From assembly GCF_014193845.1 (NCBI RefSeq), contig NZ_JACHZX010000003.1, positions 124,001-188,000 of the forward strand: a stretch of 64,000 nucleotides of DNA, given 5' to 3'. The notes under the pieces were generated by a model. That model worked only from the letters and a program-made list of their open reading frames with translations, searched no databases and was not told the DNA's origin. Source of the DNA: Sphingomonas sp. BK345. Lineage in GTDB: Bacteria > Pseudomonadota > Alphaproteobacteria > Sphingomonadales > Sphingomonadaceae. Made by a program: the position numbers and the translations under genes. Shown piece after piece: positions 7,281 through 16,587 of the stretch. Numbering within the stretch: position 1 is the stretch's first letter; each line of letters starts with the position of its first letter.

Positions 7281-8507
7281 ATGGCACTCATCGACGTCTT
7301 CCTCAGCCGCGCGATCAAGCGCGGACGCCTCACCCTCACCAAGCCAGACGGCACCACCGCGAGCTTCGGCAGCGACGATCCCGCGCTCAAGCCGGTCGCG
7401 ATCCGCATCACCGACCGATCGGTGTACCGCGCGCTCGTCGCCGACCCGGCGCTCGGCGCGGGCGAGTCGTTCATGGACGGCAAGCTGATCGTCGAGCAGG
7501 GCGACATCCTCGACCTGCTGTTGCTCGCCACCGCGAACAGCCGCTGGGAGAATGGCGTCAACCGGCTGGCCGCCAATCGCTGGCGCACGCTCAAGGGCCA
7601 GATCCGCCATCGCCTCACCGGCAACCAGGCCAAGGCGTCGAAGCGCAACGTCGCGCACCACTACGATCTGTCGGATCGGCTGTACGACCTCTTCCTCGAC
7701 GCCGACAAACAGTACAGCTGCGCCTATTACACCGATCCGACCAACTCGCTCGAGCAGGCGCAGGCCGACAAGAAGGCGCATATCGTCGCCAAGCTGGCAC
7801 TCACGCCGGTCATGCGCGTGCTTGATATCGGCTGCGGCTGGGGCGGCATGGCGCTCTACATCCACGCCAAGACCGGCGCCGAGGTGCTGGGCATCACGCT
7901 CTCCGAGGAGCAACTCAAGGTCGCGCGCCGCCGCGCCGAGGAGGCGGGCGTCGCCGACAAGGTGAAGTTCGAGCTGATCGACTATCGCGCGCTGGAGGGG
8001 CCGTTCGACCGGATCGTCTCGGTCGGCATGTTCGAGCATGTCGGCGTGCGCAACTTCCGCACCTATCTCAGCAAGTGCCGCGACCTGCTGACTCCCGACG
8101 GGGTGATGCTGCTGCACACGATCGGGCGCGCCGACGGCCCCAACTTCACGGACAAGTTCACCGACAAGTACATCTTCCCGGGCGGCTACATTCCGGCGCT
8201 GTCGGAGGTACTACAGGCCAACGAGTTTATCCGCTGGTTCGTCACCGACGTGGAGGTGCTGCGGATGCACTATGCCATGACGCTGCGCGCCTGGTACGAG
8301 CGCACCGTCGCCGAGCGCGACGCGATCGTGGCGCTGTACGACGAGCGCTTCTTCCGCATGTGGACCTTCTACCTGGCGGGAGCGATCGTCTCCTTCACCA
8401 ACGGGCCGCTGGTGAACTACCAGATCCAGTTCAGCCGCGACCGGTTCGGCCTGCCGCTGACGCGCGATTACATGATCGAGGAGGAGCGGCGGCTGCGGGG
8501 AAGTTGA
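7281..8507 (+). CDS. cfa: Cyclopropane-fatty-acyl-phospholipid synthase
   Basis: A 408-residue protein. The SAM-binding motif is VLDIGCGWGGMALYIH (about residues 178-193). NVAHHYDLSDRLYDLFLD before it, YSCAYY, and MFEHVGVRNF and FTDKYIFPGGYIP after it are all family signatures. The enzyme transfers a methylene group from SAM to double bonds in membrane phospholipid acyl chains, typically in stationary phase or under acid stress. GAGG 6 bp before the ATG serves as ribosome binding site. The gene stands alone and converges on the EF-hand gene across an inverted repeat. Confidence 0.94.
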   Translation: MALIDVFLSRAIKRGRLTLTKPDGTTASFGSDDPALKPVAIRITDRSVYRALVADPALGAGESFMDGKLIVEQGDILDLLLLATANSRWENGVNRLAANRWRTLKGQIRHRLTGNQAKASKRNVAHHYDLSDRLYDLFLDADKQYSCAYYTDPTNSLEQAQADKKAHIVAKLALTPVMRVLDIGCGWGGMALYIHAKTGAEVLGITLSEEQLKVARRRAEEAGVADKVKFELIDYRALEGPFDRIVSVGMFEHVGVRNFRTYLSKCRDLLTPDGVMLLHTIGRADGPNFTDKFTDKYIFPGGYIPALSEVLQANEFIRWFVTDVEVLRMHYAMTLRAWYERTVAERDAIVALYDERFFRMWTFYLAGAIVSFTNGPLVNYQIQFSRDRFGLPLTRDYMIEEERRLRGS

Positions 8508-8537
8508 GAGCGGTCACCAGGTCCGACCCGTCGTACT

Positions 8538-8605
8538 CCTGCGTAAGCAGGAGCCCAGGACCGCAAGCGTGACCTCCCGTGACTCTGGGCTCCTGCGGCC
8601 GCAGG
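8538..8605. repeat. Inverted repeat in the cfa/EF-hand convergent gap
   Basis: The arms at 8538-8558 and 8585-8605 share CAGGAGCCCAG and the flanking CCTGCG, with four or five mismatches in the apical part. The left arm also contains a small local hairpin (CTCCTGC-GTAA-GCAGGAG at 8537-8554). It lies between two convergent stop codons and would work as a hairpin in either transcript. Confidence 0.7.
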
Positions 8606-8619
8606 CGCACGAGACGGCG

Positions 8620-9054
8620 TCACTTCTTCGGCGCCGCCCCGCCCTTCGCCACCCCGTCCGCCATGGCGCGGGCGCGCGCGGCCTCGGCGGCGTCGACCTT
8701 GCCGTCATGGTTGAGGTCGTAGGCCGAGAAGACGGCGCCCATCAGCTGATCCGACTCGGCGCGGCTCAGCCGTCCGTCCTTGTCGAGGTCGCCGCGCGTC
8801 ATCACCAGCGCCGCGACGCGCTTGGCGTGGACCGCGTCGAGCGTCTTGCCGCGGATCTTCATCTTGGCCATCCGCCCTTCCAGCTCGGCGAGCGAGAGGT
8901 AGCCGTCCTTGTTGGTGTCCGAGGCGGCGAACTCAGAATCGAGCTTGGCGGTGGCGGTGGCGCGCGTCTCCTGCCCCATGGCGGCGACCGTCAGCGCCGG
9001 CGTGGCGAGCAGCGCGACGAGCGCGGCGGCGAGCGTGGTGTGCGTCCTCAGCAT
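8620..9054 (-). CDS. Secreted EF-hand calcium-binding protein
   Basis: A 144-residue protein with a signal peptide (MLRTHTTLAAALVALLATPA, cleavage near residue 25) and three EF-hand loops: DTNKDGYLSLAE (about 46-57), DLDKDGRLSRAE (about 89-100) and DLNHDGKVDAAE (about 113-124). Each has D/N at the metal-binding positions and a glutamate at position 12. It is probably periplasmic or secreted and binds calcium. Its partner is unknown. The much longer open frame upstream is an antisense shadow of argG, so the ATG at 9054 is the start. Confidence 0.85.
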   Translation of the reverse strand: MLRTHTTLAAALVALLATPALTVAAMGQETRATATAKLDSEFAASDTNKDGYLSLAELEGRMAKMKIRGKTLDAVHAKRVAALVMTRGDLDKDGRLSRAESDQLMGAVFSAYDLNHDGKVDAAEAARARAMADGVAKGGAAPKK

Positions 9055-9171
9055 GCGCCGCGGCTTGGCGGCGGGTGCTTGTACGCGCGGTGAACGGTCG
9101 CGCGCGGCACCGCCGCGGTTGCCTCGCGCGGCGCGCTCGCGTAGCGCCCGCGCGCGAAAGGAGCCTGCCCC

Positions 9172-10389
9172 ATGACCGACCAGATCAAGCGCGTCGTCCT
9201 CGCTTATTCCGGAGGACTCGACACCAGCGTGATCCTGAAATGGCTCCAGACCGAATATCAGTGCGAGGTGGTCACCTTCACCGCCGATCTGGGCCAGGGC
9301 GAGGAGCTCGAGCCAGCGCGCGCCAAGGCCGAGCTGATGGGGATTAAGCGCGAGCATATCTTCATCGACGACCTGCGCGAGGAGTTCGTGCGCGACTACG
9401 TCTTCCCGATGATGCGGGCCAACGCGCTGTACGAGGGGCTGTACCTGCTCGGCACCTCGATCGCGCGGCCGCTCATCGCCAAGCGCCAGATCGAGATCGC
9501 GGCGCAGGTCGGCGCCGACGCGGTGAGCCACGGCGCCACCGGCAAGGGCAACGATCAGGTCCGCTTCGAGCTCGGCTATTACGCGCTCAACCCCGACATC
9601 AAGGTGATCGCGCCGTGGCGTGAGTGGGATCTCACCAGCCGCTCCAAGCTGATCGAGTTCGCCGAGGCGCATCAGATCCCGGTGAGCAAGGACAAGCGCG
9701 GCGAGGCGCCCTTCTCCACCGACGCCAACCTGCTCCACACCTCGTCCGAGGGGAAGGTGCTGGAGGACCCGTGGGACGAGGTGCCCGATTACGTCTATTC
9801 GCGCACCGTCAATCCCGAGGACGCGCCCGACCAGCCCGAGACGATCACGATCGACTTCGAGCGCGGCGACGGCGTGGCGGTGAACGGCGAGGCCTGCTCG
9901 CCCGCGACTCTGCTGGCCAAGCTCAACGAACTCGGGCGCAAGCACGGCATCGGTCGGCTCGACTTGGTCGAGAATCGCTTCGTCGGCATGAAGAGCCGCG
10001 GCATGTACGAGACGCCGGGCGGCACGATCTACGCACTGGCGCACCGCGGCATCGAGCAGATCACGCTCGATCGCGGCGCCGCGCACCTCAAGGACGAGCT
10101 GGCGCCGCGCTACGCCGAGCTGGTCTACAACGGCTTCTGGTTCTCGCCCGAGCGCGAGATGCTGCAGGCCGCGGTCGATCACTCGCAGGCCAAGGTGACC
10201 GGCACGGTGCGGCTCAAGCTGTACAAGGGCCAGGCGGTGGTGACCGGGCGCCGTTCGCCGCACTCGCTCTACTCGGAGAAGGTGGTGACCTTCGAGGACG
10301 ACCAGGGCGCCTATGACCAGCGCGACGCGGCTGGCTTCATCAAGCTCAACGCGCTGCGGCTGCGCCTGCTCGGTCGACGCGATCGGTGA
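9172..10389 (+). CDS. argG: Argininosuccinate synthase
   Basis: A 405-residue enzyme starting [20 protein letters not shown], whose 'AYSGGLDTS' is the N-type ATP pyrophosphatase P-loop. [15 protein letters not shown] and the C-terminal YGQA-type region ([18 protein letters not shown]) complete the family pattern. It condenses citrulline and aspartate to argininosuccinate, the penultimate step of arginine biosynthesis. AAGGAG lies 10 bp before the ATG. It is transcribed alone, diverging from the EF-hand gene. Confidence 0.97.
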   Translation: MTDQIKRVVLAYSGGLDTSVILKWLQTEYQCEVVTFTADLGQGEELEPARAKAELMGIKREHIFIDDLREEFVRDYVFPMMRANALYEGLYLLGTSIARPLIAKRQIEIAAQVGADAVSHGATGKGNDQVRFELGYYALNPDIKVIAPWREWDLTSRSKLIEFAEAHQIPVSKDKRGEAPFSTDANLLHTSSEGKVLEDPWDEVPDYVYSRTVNPEDAPDQPETITIDFERGDGVAVNGEACSPATLLAKLNELGRKHGIGRLDLVENRFVGMKSRGMYETPGGTIYALAHRGIEQITLDRGAAHLKDELAPRYAELVYNGFWFSPEREMLQAAVDHSQAKVTGTVRLKLYKGQAVVTGRRSPHSLYSEKVVTFEDDQGAYDQRDAAGFIKLNALRLRLLGRRDR

Positions 10390-10446
10390 CAGGACGAGAG
10401 GGGTGAGCGCGGTAGGCGCGTTCCTCCCTCTCGCCACTCCACTTCT

Positions 10447-10544
10447 CCGTCATCCCGGACTTGTTCCGGGATCTACCGTGCCGCTCGCTTCGACGGCGTT
10501 GCTCGAAGGGAATGGTGGATCCCGGGATAAGTCCGGGATGACGG
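10447..10544. repeat. Dispersed inverted repeat, 31-bp arms (GTCATCCCGGACTT family)
   Basis: The arms at 10447-10477 and 10514-10544 are inverted copies of a 31-bp sequence starting CCGTCATCCCGGACTT, with three mismatches. The 36-bp centre is unique. The same sequence recurs with one mismatch between its own arms at 22649-22746 and in degraded form at 12491-12654. It lies in the convergent argG/GGDEF gap. Confidence 0.85.
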
Positions 10545-10661
10545 CAGGTGAGGGGCGTTCCGGTTGTGCCTGAGCGATCAAGAGCGTGAGGAGAGGCTTG
10601 CGACGGCCACTTCAGAACAGCGAGAGGCCGGCAGCGTCGACGAAGCGAGGCTGAATCCCCG

Positions 10662-11756
10662 CTACTTCACGATTGTCCGCGCGCGCCCCTGCTCCTTCGC
10701 CCGGTAGAGCGCGGCATCCGCGCGCGCCACCAGCGCGGCGCGACCCTCGCTCACCACCCCTTCCGTCACGCCCGCCGAGAAGGAGACGGTGCCGATCGGC
10801 TCGCCGGTCTCGCGCACGCGCAGCCGTCGCTCGCCGATATGCGCGCGCACGCGATCGATCCGCGCCGCCGCCTCGTCGGGCGTCACGCCCTCGAACAGCA
10901 TGGCGAACTCCTCGCCGCCGTACCGTGCCACCAGGCAGCCGCCCTCGTCCGCCAGCGTGCGCGCGACGGTGCGGATCACGCGATCGCCCACCGGGTGGCC
11001 GAAGCTGTCGTTGATGCGCTTGAAATGGTCGATGTCGCACATCGCGACGGTCACCCGCGCCCCCGGTGCGAGCGCGGCGAAGGCCTCGTCGAAGGCGCGC
11101 CGATTCGGCAGCTCGGTCAACGGGTCGGTGCGCGCCGAGCCGCGCGCCTCGTCCAAGGCAGCGCGGAGCTCCTCGGTCTCGCGGCGCGTGCTCTCCAGCT
11201 TGGCCTCGGCGTGCTGGACGCGCTCGATCATCGCCGCGGTGAGCCGGCTGATCTCCTCCACCCCGGCGTCGGCGCCGACGTCGCGCATCTCGGCCGCCGA
11301 CCGCGCCAGATCGCGACCGAAGTCGTTCGCCTCGGCGTGCGCGGTCCGCACCGTGTCGCCGAAGCCGTCGAGCTGGTGGAGCACGCGCTCGATCATCGCC
11401 TCCTGCGTGGCGGCGTCGGCGGTCATCTCGGCGTCGTCGGCGAGCGCCGCGGGCGCCCCGCCCAGCGCGGTGCCGCCGAGCTGCTCGATGTCGCGCGCGG
11501 TCAGCCGCACGCCGCCGTCGGTCAGCTCGGCGACGCGGCGCCCGATCAGCCCCTCGGGCTGCGCGATCACGGCATACGCGAAGGCATAATGCGCCGGATC
11601 GGGGCTGAGCCGGTGCGCCGACAGGAAGGCGCCGACGCGGGTGAACAGGCGGTCGCCCGCCGTCCCCTGCCGCCCGTCGACCGCCCTGCTCGCCACCCGC
11701 TCGCCCCCGATCGGCTCCTGTCGAGCCTCGCCTCGTCCCGACCGGCACGCCCCCAC
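10662..11756 (-). CDS. GGDEF-domain diguanylate cyclase
   Basis: 364 residues from the GTG at 11756; a GTG at 11696 (residue 21) is an equally plausible start. Residues about 35-200 form an alpha-helical, partly coiled-coil sensor region that I do not recognise, and residues about 205-364 form a GGDEF domain. The active-site loop is RYGGEEF (residues 278-284), and the metal-binding DIDHFK lies near 241-246, so c-di-GMP synthesis from two GTP is expected. The four residues where the product-inhibition RxxD I-site should be are E-G-G-C, so feedback inhibition is probably absent. The input signal is unknown. Confidence 0.85.
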   Translation of the reverse strand: MGACRSGRGEARQEPIGGERVASRAVDGRQGTAGDRLFTRVGAFLSAHRLSPDPAHYAFAYAVIAQPEGLIGRRVAELTDGGVRLTARDIEQLGGTALGGAPAALADDAEMTADAATQEAMIERVLHQLDGFGDTVRTAHAEANDFGRDLARSAAEMRDVGADAGVEEISRLTAAMIERVQHAEAKLESTRRETEELRAALDEARGSARTDPLTELPNRRAFDEAFAALAPGARVTVAMCDIDHFKRINDSFGHPVGDRVIRTVARTLADEGGCLVARYGGEEFAMLFEGVTPDEAAARIDRVRAHIGERRLRVRETGEPIGTVSFSAGVTEGVVSEGRAALVARADAALYRAKEQGRARTIVK

Positions 11757-11858
11757 GCGCCGACGGCGCGTCGCCCGCGCGACCCGCCGGACGGGACGCT
11801 AGCGCCCGACTCGCTAAGATATGGTGACTCGGCGTTGACCGCGCCGAGTCAGGCGCGA

Positions 11859-12401
11859 TCAGCCCTGCTTGAGCTTCTGCACCGCAGCGAGCGTCAGCGC
11901 GACATGCTCGGCAGGGTTCATGTCGTCGTGGACGAAGACGACCTTGCCGTCACGGCCGATGACGTAGCTGGTGCGGCTGGTGACGCTCTTGCCCTTCACC
12001 GCACGGCCGAGCGCGACGTCATAGCCTGCCACCACCTTGGGGCCGGCGCTGGCCACGGCGAACTTGCCCGCGCACTCGCTCGACGAGAAACGCTGCAGGT
12101 CTTCGACGTTGTCGGCGGACATGCCGATCACGGTCGCGCCCGCGGCGCGGAAGGCGTCGACCTTCTCGGCGAAGGCGCGCGCCTCGGCGTTGCAGCCCGA
12201 GGTGAAGGCGGCGGGAAAGAAATACAGCACCACCGGGCCGCGGCGAAGCTGCTCGCGCAGGCTGATCGGCACCACCTTGCCCGCGATCGCGCCGCGGGTG
12301 GAGAAATCGGGCGCCGCGGCGCCGGGCTTGAGCGTCGCCGCGGCCGGCACGGCGAAGGTTGTGAGAGCGGCGGTGACGACGGTGAGAACGGCGCGGCGCA
12401 T
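11859..12401 (-). CDS. Secreted peroxiredoxin (AhpC/TSA, Bcp-like)
   Basis: 180 residues. MRRAVLTVVTAALTTFAVPA at the N-terminus is a signal peptide, so the protein acts in the periplasm. The peroxidatic motif P-A-A-F-T-S-G-C places the active cysteine at residue 70. A second cysteine at 110 (SSEC) is a candidate resolving residue. TSYVIGRDGKVVFVHDDMNP near the C-terminus fits the family. It reduces peroxides using a thiol donor. It diverges from crtY, so both promoters sit in 12402-12768. The exported location is unusual for Bcp-like peroxiredoxins but recurs in the family. Confidence 0.82.
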   Translation of the reverse strand: MRRAVLTVVTAALTTFAVPAAATLKPGAAAPDFSTRGAIAGKVVPISLREQLRRGPVVLYFFPAAFTSGCNAEARAFAEKVDAFRAAGATVIGMSADNVEDLQRFSSSECAGKFAVASAGPKVVAGYDVALGRAVKGKSVTSRTSYVIGRDGKVVFVHDDMNPAEHVALTLAAVQKLKQG

Positions 12402-12490
12402 GGCGGTCGGCTCCAGCAGGATGAGGCGTCTCCTGTAGCGCGCTCCTGCACGGTAGGACAGGGGCGGCGGCGGGGCTATTCCCGTCAGAT

Positions 12491-12654
12491 CCGTTATCCC
12501 GGACTTGACCCGGATACATCCCTTCACACGCGTTGCCGTGGCTACAGCCTCGTTTCGCCGAGGATGTCCCTCTGCACCGCTTGCCCCGGCGCGAGCGACC
12601 GCAGCCGGTGACGGCCGCGGCACAACGGATCACGGATCAAATCCGGGATGACGG
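12491..12654. repeat. Degenerate copy of the GTCATCCCGGACTT inverted repeat
   Basis: The left arm (12491-12514) and right arm (12629-12654) are inverted and clearly related to the better copies at 10447 and 22649, but with several substitutions and a longer, unrelated 114-bp centre. It lies in the divergent Prx/crtY gap (12402-12768), so it cannot act as a convergent terminator there. The rest of this gap must hold the two promoters, which I could not identify. Confidence 0.6.
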
Positions 12655-12768
12655 TGCGGCCGGCGCGCGCGCGCATGACCACCACCCCCTGCCTTCGCCG
12701 CCTGCTTCTCTCCCGCCCGGCACCTCACCGGGCTTCCCCGCGCGGCTGCGATAGGTTAGCGCCGGACC

Positions 12769-13929
12769 ATGCCCGCGATTCACAGATGTGACCTGGCGAT
12801 CGTCGGCGGCGGGCTCGCCGGAGCGCTGATCGCGCTCGCGGTCCACGCGCGCCATCCCCTGATCGACGTGCGGCTGATAGAGGCGGGCGAGGCCATCGGC
12901 GGCAACCATCTCTGGTCCTTCTTCGGCGGCGACGTCGCGCGCGCCGACCGCCACCTGATCGCGCCACTGGTGGCGCATGCCTGGCCGAGCTACGACGTGC
13001 GCTTCCCCGCGCACGCGCGCCACCTCGCGCAGGCCTATTATTCCGTCCGCTCGACCGGGCTCGACTCGCACGTCCGCGCCACGCTGCCGCGCCGAGCGCT
13101 CATGACCGGGCGGCGCGTGCTGGCGTGCAGCCCCACCGCGGTGGTCTTCGCCAACGGCGACCGGCTGACCGCGGCGGGCGTGATCGACGCGCGTGGCGCG
13201 GGTGACCTGAGCGCGCTCGACTGCGGCTGGCAGAAGTTCGTTGGCCACGAGTTGCGCGTCGCCGGGGCGCACGGCGTCACCCGCCCGGTGGTGATGGACT
13301 CGACCGTGGCGCAGCTCGACGGCTATCGCTTCGTCTACCTGCTGCCCTTCGCTGCCGACCGGCTGCTGGTGGAGGACACCTATTACAGCGACTCGCCCGC
13401 GCTCGACGTCGCCGCGGTGGCGGCGCGGGTCGAGCGCTACGCCGCCGATGAGGGGTGGAGCGTCACCGAGACGATCCACCGCGAGCAGGGCGTGCTGCCG
13501 GTGGTCTACGGTGGCGATTTCGAGGCTTATTGGCGCGGCGGCGGGAGCAAGCTGGCCAAGGCGGGCGTTCGGGCGGGGCTGTTCCATCCCACCACGGGCT
13601 ATTCGCTGCCCGACGCGGTGCGGCTGGCGCAGCTGGTCGCGGCGCAGCACGACTTCTCGGGTGCGGCGCTCCACGACCTCACTTACTCCTATGCGGCGCG
13701 GCTGTGGGCGGCGCGGCGCTTCTATCGGATGCTCGACCTCATGCTCTTCAAGGCCGCCGACCCCGACCAGCGCTATCGCGTGCTGGAACGCTTCTACCGC
13801 CTGCCAGCGCCGTTGGTGGCGCGCTTCTACGCGGCGCGCTCGACCGCGCTCGACAAGGCGCGCGTGTTGAGCGGGCGGCCTCCCGTGCCGCTCGGCCGCG
13901 CGATCGCCGCGCTGCGGGGGGCGGCATGA
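12769..13929 (+). CDS. crtY: Lycopene beta-cyclase CrtY
   Basis: 386 residues. The dinucleotide-binding motif DLAIVGGGLAGALIAL opens the protein, and GNHLWSFF is the CrtY-specific tryptophan block. GYRFVYLLPF, DTYYSD and LFHPTTGYSLPDAVRLA are conserved in bacterial CrtY. It closes the psi ends of lycopene into beta rings, giving beta-carotene at the membrane. The stop overlaps the crtI start (ATGA), so the two enzymes are coupled. No crtE or crtZ is in this window. Confidence 0.93.
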   Translation: MPAIHRCDLAIVGGGLAGALIALAVHARHPLIDVRLIEAGEAIGGNHLWSFFGGDVARADRHLIAPLVAHAWPSYDVRFPAHARHLAQAYYSVRSTGLDSHVRATLPRRALMTGRRVLACSPTAVVFANGDRLTAAGVIDARGAGDLSALDCGWQKFVGHELRVAGAHGVTRPVVMDSTVAQLDGYRFVYLLPFAADRLLVEDTYYSDSPALDVAAVAARVERYAADEGWSVTETIHREQGVLPVVYGGDFEAYWRGGGSKLAKAGVRAGLFHPTTGYSLPDAVRLAQLVAAQHDFSGAALHDLTYSYAARLWAARRFYRMLDLMLFKAADPDQRYRVLERFYRLPAPLVARFYAARSTALDKARVLSGRPPVPLGRAIAALRGAA

Positions 13930-15398
13930 CGCGCGCGGTGGTGGTCGGCGCCGGCTTCGGCGGGCTGGCGCTGGCGATCCGGCTGCAATCGGCCGGGGTC
14001 GAGACGATCGTGCTGGAGTCACGCGACAAGCCCGGCGGGCGCGCCTATGTGTGGCAGCGCGACGGCTTCACCTTCGACGCCGGGCCGACCGTGATCACCG
14101 ACCCGGCCTGTCTCGAGGAATTGTGGGCGCTCTCTGGCCAGACCATGGCGAGCGATGTCGCGCTCGAGGCGGTACAGCCCTTCTACCGGCTCAACTGGCC
14201 CGACGGCACCAATTTCGACTATACCAACGACGATCAGGTGCTGCACGCCGAGATTGCCAAGCTCAACCCGGCCGACGTCGCCGGCTACGCGCGCTTCCTC
14301 GACTATTCCGCGGGCGTGTACCGCGAAGGCTATGAGAAGCTGGGCCATGTCGCCTTCCTCGACTTCGCGTCGATGATCAAGGCGGCGCCGGCGCTGGCGA
14401 AATACCAGGCGTGGCGCTCGGTCTACTCGATCGTCTCCAAGTTCGTGGCCGACGAGCGGCTGCGCCAGGCGCTGTCGTTCCACACCTTGCTGGTGGGCGG
14501 CAACCCAATGACGACCAGTGCGATCTACGCGCTGATCCACAAGCTGGAGCGCGACGGCGGCGTGTGGTTCGCACGTGGCGGCACCAACCGGCTGATCGCG
14601 GGCATGGTGGCGCTGTTCGAGCGGCTCGGCGGCACACTGCGGCTGAACGACGCGGTGACGCGGATCGAGACGCTGGGCGACCGCGTCACCGCGGTGGAGA
14701 CCGCCAGCGGCTGGAACACCCCGACCGACATGCTCGCCGCCAACGCCGACATCCTCCACGTCTACCGCGACCTGCTGCCCGGCTCGGGCGCGGCGAAGCG
14801 GACCGCGGCGAAGCTCGAGCGCAAACGCTACTCGCCCTCGCTGTTCGTGGTGCACTTCGGGATCAAGGGCACCTGGCCCGGCATCCCGCACCACATGATC
14901 CTGTTCGGCCCGCGCTATAAGGGGCTGCTCGACGACATCTACGACCACGGCGTGCTGAGCGAGGACTTCTCGCTCTATCTCCACCACCCGACCGTGACCG
15001 ACCCGAGCCTCGCGCCCGAGGGCTGCTCGACCTTCTACGCGCTCGCGCCGGTGCCGCACATGGGCAAGTACACCGGCGACTGGGAGACGGTGCGCCCGAT
15101 CCTGGAACAGCGCATCCTCGACGAGGTCGGGCGCCGGCTGATCCCGGACATCCACGACCGCATCGTTACGAAGTTCAGCTACGCGCCGACCGACTTCGCG
15201 GCGGACCTCAACGCGCATCTCGGCAGCGCCTTCTCGCTCGAGCCGGTGCTGACGCAGAGCGCCTATTTCCGCGTCCACAACCGCGACGACGCGATCCCCA
15301 ACCTGTATTTCGTCGGCGCCGGCACGCATCCGGGCGCAGGCATCCCCGGCGTGGTGGGCAGCGCCAAGGCGACGGCGGCGCTGATGCTGGGGCGGTAG
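13926..15398 (+). CDS. crtI: Phytoene desaturase CrtI
   Basis: 490 residues, the usual CrtI length. The N-terminal FAD motif VVVGAGFGGLALAIRL and DKPGGRAYVWQRDGFTFDAGPTVI are present, and the C-terminal FVGAGTHPGAGIPGVVGSAK is the bacterial CrtI signature. It introduces the double bonds that turn phytoene into lycopene, the substrate of the upstream CrtY. The ATG at 13926 overlaps the crtY stop by 4 bp; the much longer upstream open frame is a shadow of crtY. Transcription ends in the convergent gap with mmcQ. Confidence 0.95.
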   Translation: MTRAVVVGAGFGGLALAIRLQSAGVETIVLESRDKPGGRAYVWQRDGFTFDAGPTVITDPACLEELWALSGQTMASDVALEAVQPFYRLNWPDGTNFDYTNDDQVLHAEIAKLNPADVAGYARFLDYSAGVYREGYEKLGHVAFLDFASMIKAAPALAKYQAWRSVYSIVSKFVADERLRQALSFHTLLVGGNPMTTSAIYALIHKLERDGGVWFARGGTNRLIAGMVALFERLGGTLRLNDAVTRIETLGDRVTAVETASGWNTPTDMLAANADILHVYRDLLPGSGAAKRTAAKLERKRYSPSLFVVHFGIKGTWPGIPHHMILFGPRYKGLLDDIYDHGVLSEDFSLYLHHPTVTDPSLAPEGCSTFYALAPVPHMGKYTGDWETVRPILEQRILDEVGRRLIPDIHDRIVTKFSYAPTDFAADLNAHLGSAFSLEPVLTQSAYFRVHNRDDAIPNLYFVGAGTHPGAGIPGVVGSAKATAALMLGR

Positions 15399-15439
15399 CG
15401 CGTCGCGCGGCGAAGTAGACGGCTTCTCAGACGAGTAGC

Positions 15440-15467
15440 GCGGCTCCGCGATGGTGCGGAGCGCCGC
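15440..15467. terminator. Candidate bidirectional hairpin between crtI and the YjbR gene
   Basis: GCGGCTCCGC (15440-15449) pairs with GCGGAGCGCCGC (15456-15467) apart from a two-base bulge. No T run follows. In the 279-bp convergent gap this is the only inverted repeat I saw. The 10-mer GAATGTTGAG occurs twice (15500-15509 and 15541-15550). Confidence 0.4.
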
Positions 15468-15677
15468 GCCGCGGTTCGATGCGGCGAGCGGCCGCGCGCG
15501 AATGTTGAGAAAGTTGAGCCTCCGGGAGCCTGCGACGGTCGAATGTTGAGTCGCATGCCCCGGCTCAGCGAGACCCGCGCCGGGGGCACGCGGCTGCCGC
15601 GTGGGAGCAGGTAGATCGTGGACCGGACGGAGCATCGCCCGGCGATGTAACGCGGCTATCTGTGCGTAGGACAGCGC

Positions 15678-16022
15678 TCACGGCCGCTCGCCGCGCGTCC
15701 TTCGTTGCGTGATCGACGCTCGATCCCACCAGGCGCGATCGAGCAGCAGCGCGATCCGCGCGTCGGCGTCGGTGCCGTAGCGTACCAGCACCGCCGGCCA
15801 GCCACGATAATGGTCGGTCTCCCAGAAGGTGGCGGGATCGGTCTCGATCAGCACCTCTTTCTCGATCAGCGCGACGTGGAGCACGAAGCTCGCGCGGTCG
15901 GGTGCCGTCGTGGCCGCGAGCATCTTGCCGCGCAGCAGCAGCGCCGGCTTGCCGTAGCTGGTGCCGAGCACCACCCCGGGCAGCGCGAGCCCGGTCGCGA
16001 CGACATCGTTCCAGTCCCTCAT
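15678..16022 (-). CDS. MmcQ/YjbR-family protein
   Basis: 114 residues: MRDWNDVVATGLALPGVVLG, then TSYGKPALLLRGKMLAA and FWETDHYRGWPAVLVRY. The pattern 'P.......YG.P......G......' and 'HYRGWPAVLVR' near the C-terminus is that of the YjbR/CyaY-like fold family (MmcQ), described as DNA-binding by structural similarity. The cellular role is unproven. It is monocistronic and convergent with crtI. Confidence 0.75.
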   Translation of the reverse strand: MRDWNDVVATGLALPGVVLGTSYGKPALLLRGKMLAATTAPDRASFVLHVALIEKEVLIETDPATFWETDHYRGWPAVLVRYGTDADARIALLLDRAWWDRASITQRRTRGERP

Positions 16023-16128
16023 GGCGCGTCTCTCCCGGGCGAAACATAGGCCGACTGCCCCGATCTGGCGACGTCACAGTGACGAGCGCCGCCGCATCTG
16101 CTTCGCTGCGCGAATGAGGGAGATCGTG

Positions 16129-16527
16129 ATGCCCGCGACCCTGTTGCTCGCGGGCTTGCTGACAACCGCCGCCGCGCCGCCGCCGCGCTGCGGCGCGCAC
16201 GCCGTCACGGTAGAGACGATGCGCGCGCTGCCGGCGGCGGCGCGGCTCGAGCTGTCGCGCCATCTCGCGCCCGGCGGCATCGCCGACGCGGGGCAGCGCC
16301 ATGACGCGATCGACGTCCGCCACCCCGGCGTGCCGCGCCATCGCTTCGTCCGCGCCGAGCGACGGGGAGACGAATGGGTCGTCCGCTACGAGTCGGGCGG
16401 TATCGCCACGCGGTGGGACAGTGTCACGCTGGTGCCCGTCGTCGCCGAAGGCCGTCCGCCGCGCTACGTCGCGCGCGCGGGTGATCGCTGCCCGTCCCCG
16501 CTCGCCACGACGGCATCACGCCGCTGA
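16129..16527 (+). CDS. Small secreted protein of unknown function
   Basis: 132 residues from the ATG at 16129, chosen because GAGGGAG lies 7 bp upstream. MPATLLLAGLLTTAAAPPPR is a short signal peptide. The mature part has two cysteines (near residues 21 and 121) that could form a disulphide, and alternating charged and aromatic strands (RFVRAERRGDEWVVRYESGG) suggesting a small beta fold. I recognise no family. Codon use matches the neighbours, so it is probably a genuine gene. Confidence 0.55.
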   Translation: MPATLLLAGLLTTAAAPPPRCGAHAVTVETMRALPAAARLELSRHLAPGGIADAGQRHDAIDVRHPGVPRHRFVRAERRGDEWVVRYESGGIATRWDSVTLVPVVAEGRPPRYVARAGDRCPSPLATTASRR

Positions 16528-16587
16528 CCGCGGTGCCGGCCGCGCACGCCATTGCCCCTAGCTCGCGCTTCCCCTAGCGCTCGCGGC

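Noticed and set aside
8620..10437. A 605-codon minus-strand frame covering argG
   Set aside because: Only its last 144 codons (the EF-hand protein) show signal peptide and domain structure; the rest is antisense to argG.
14019..15635. Long minus-strand frame antisense to crtI
   Set aside because: Shadow of CrtI; no recognisable domains and compositionally abnormal.
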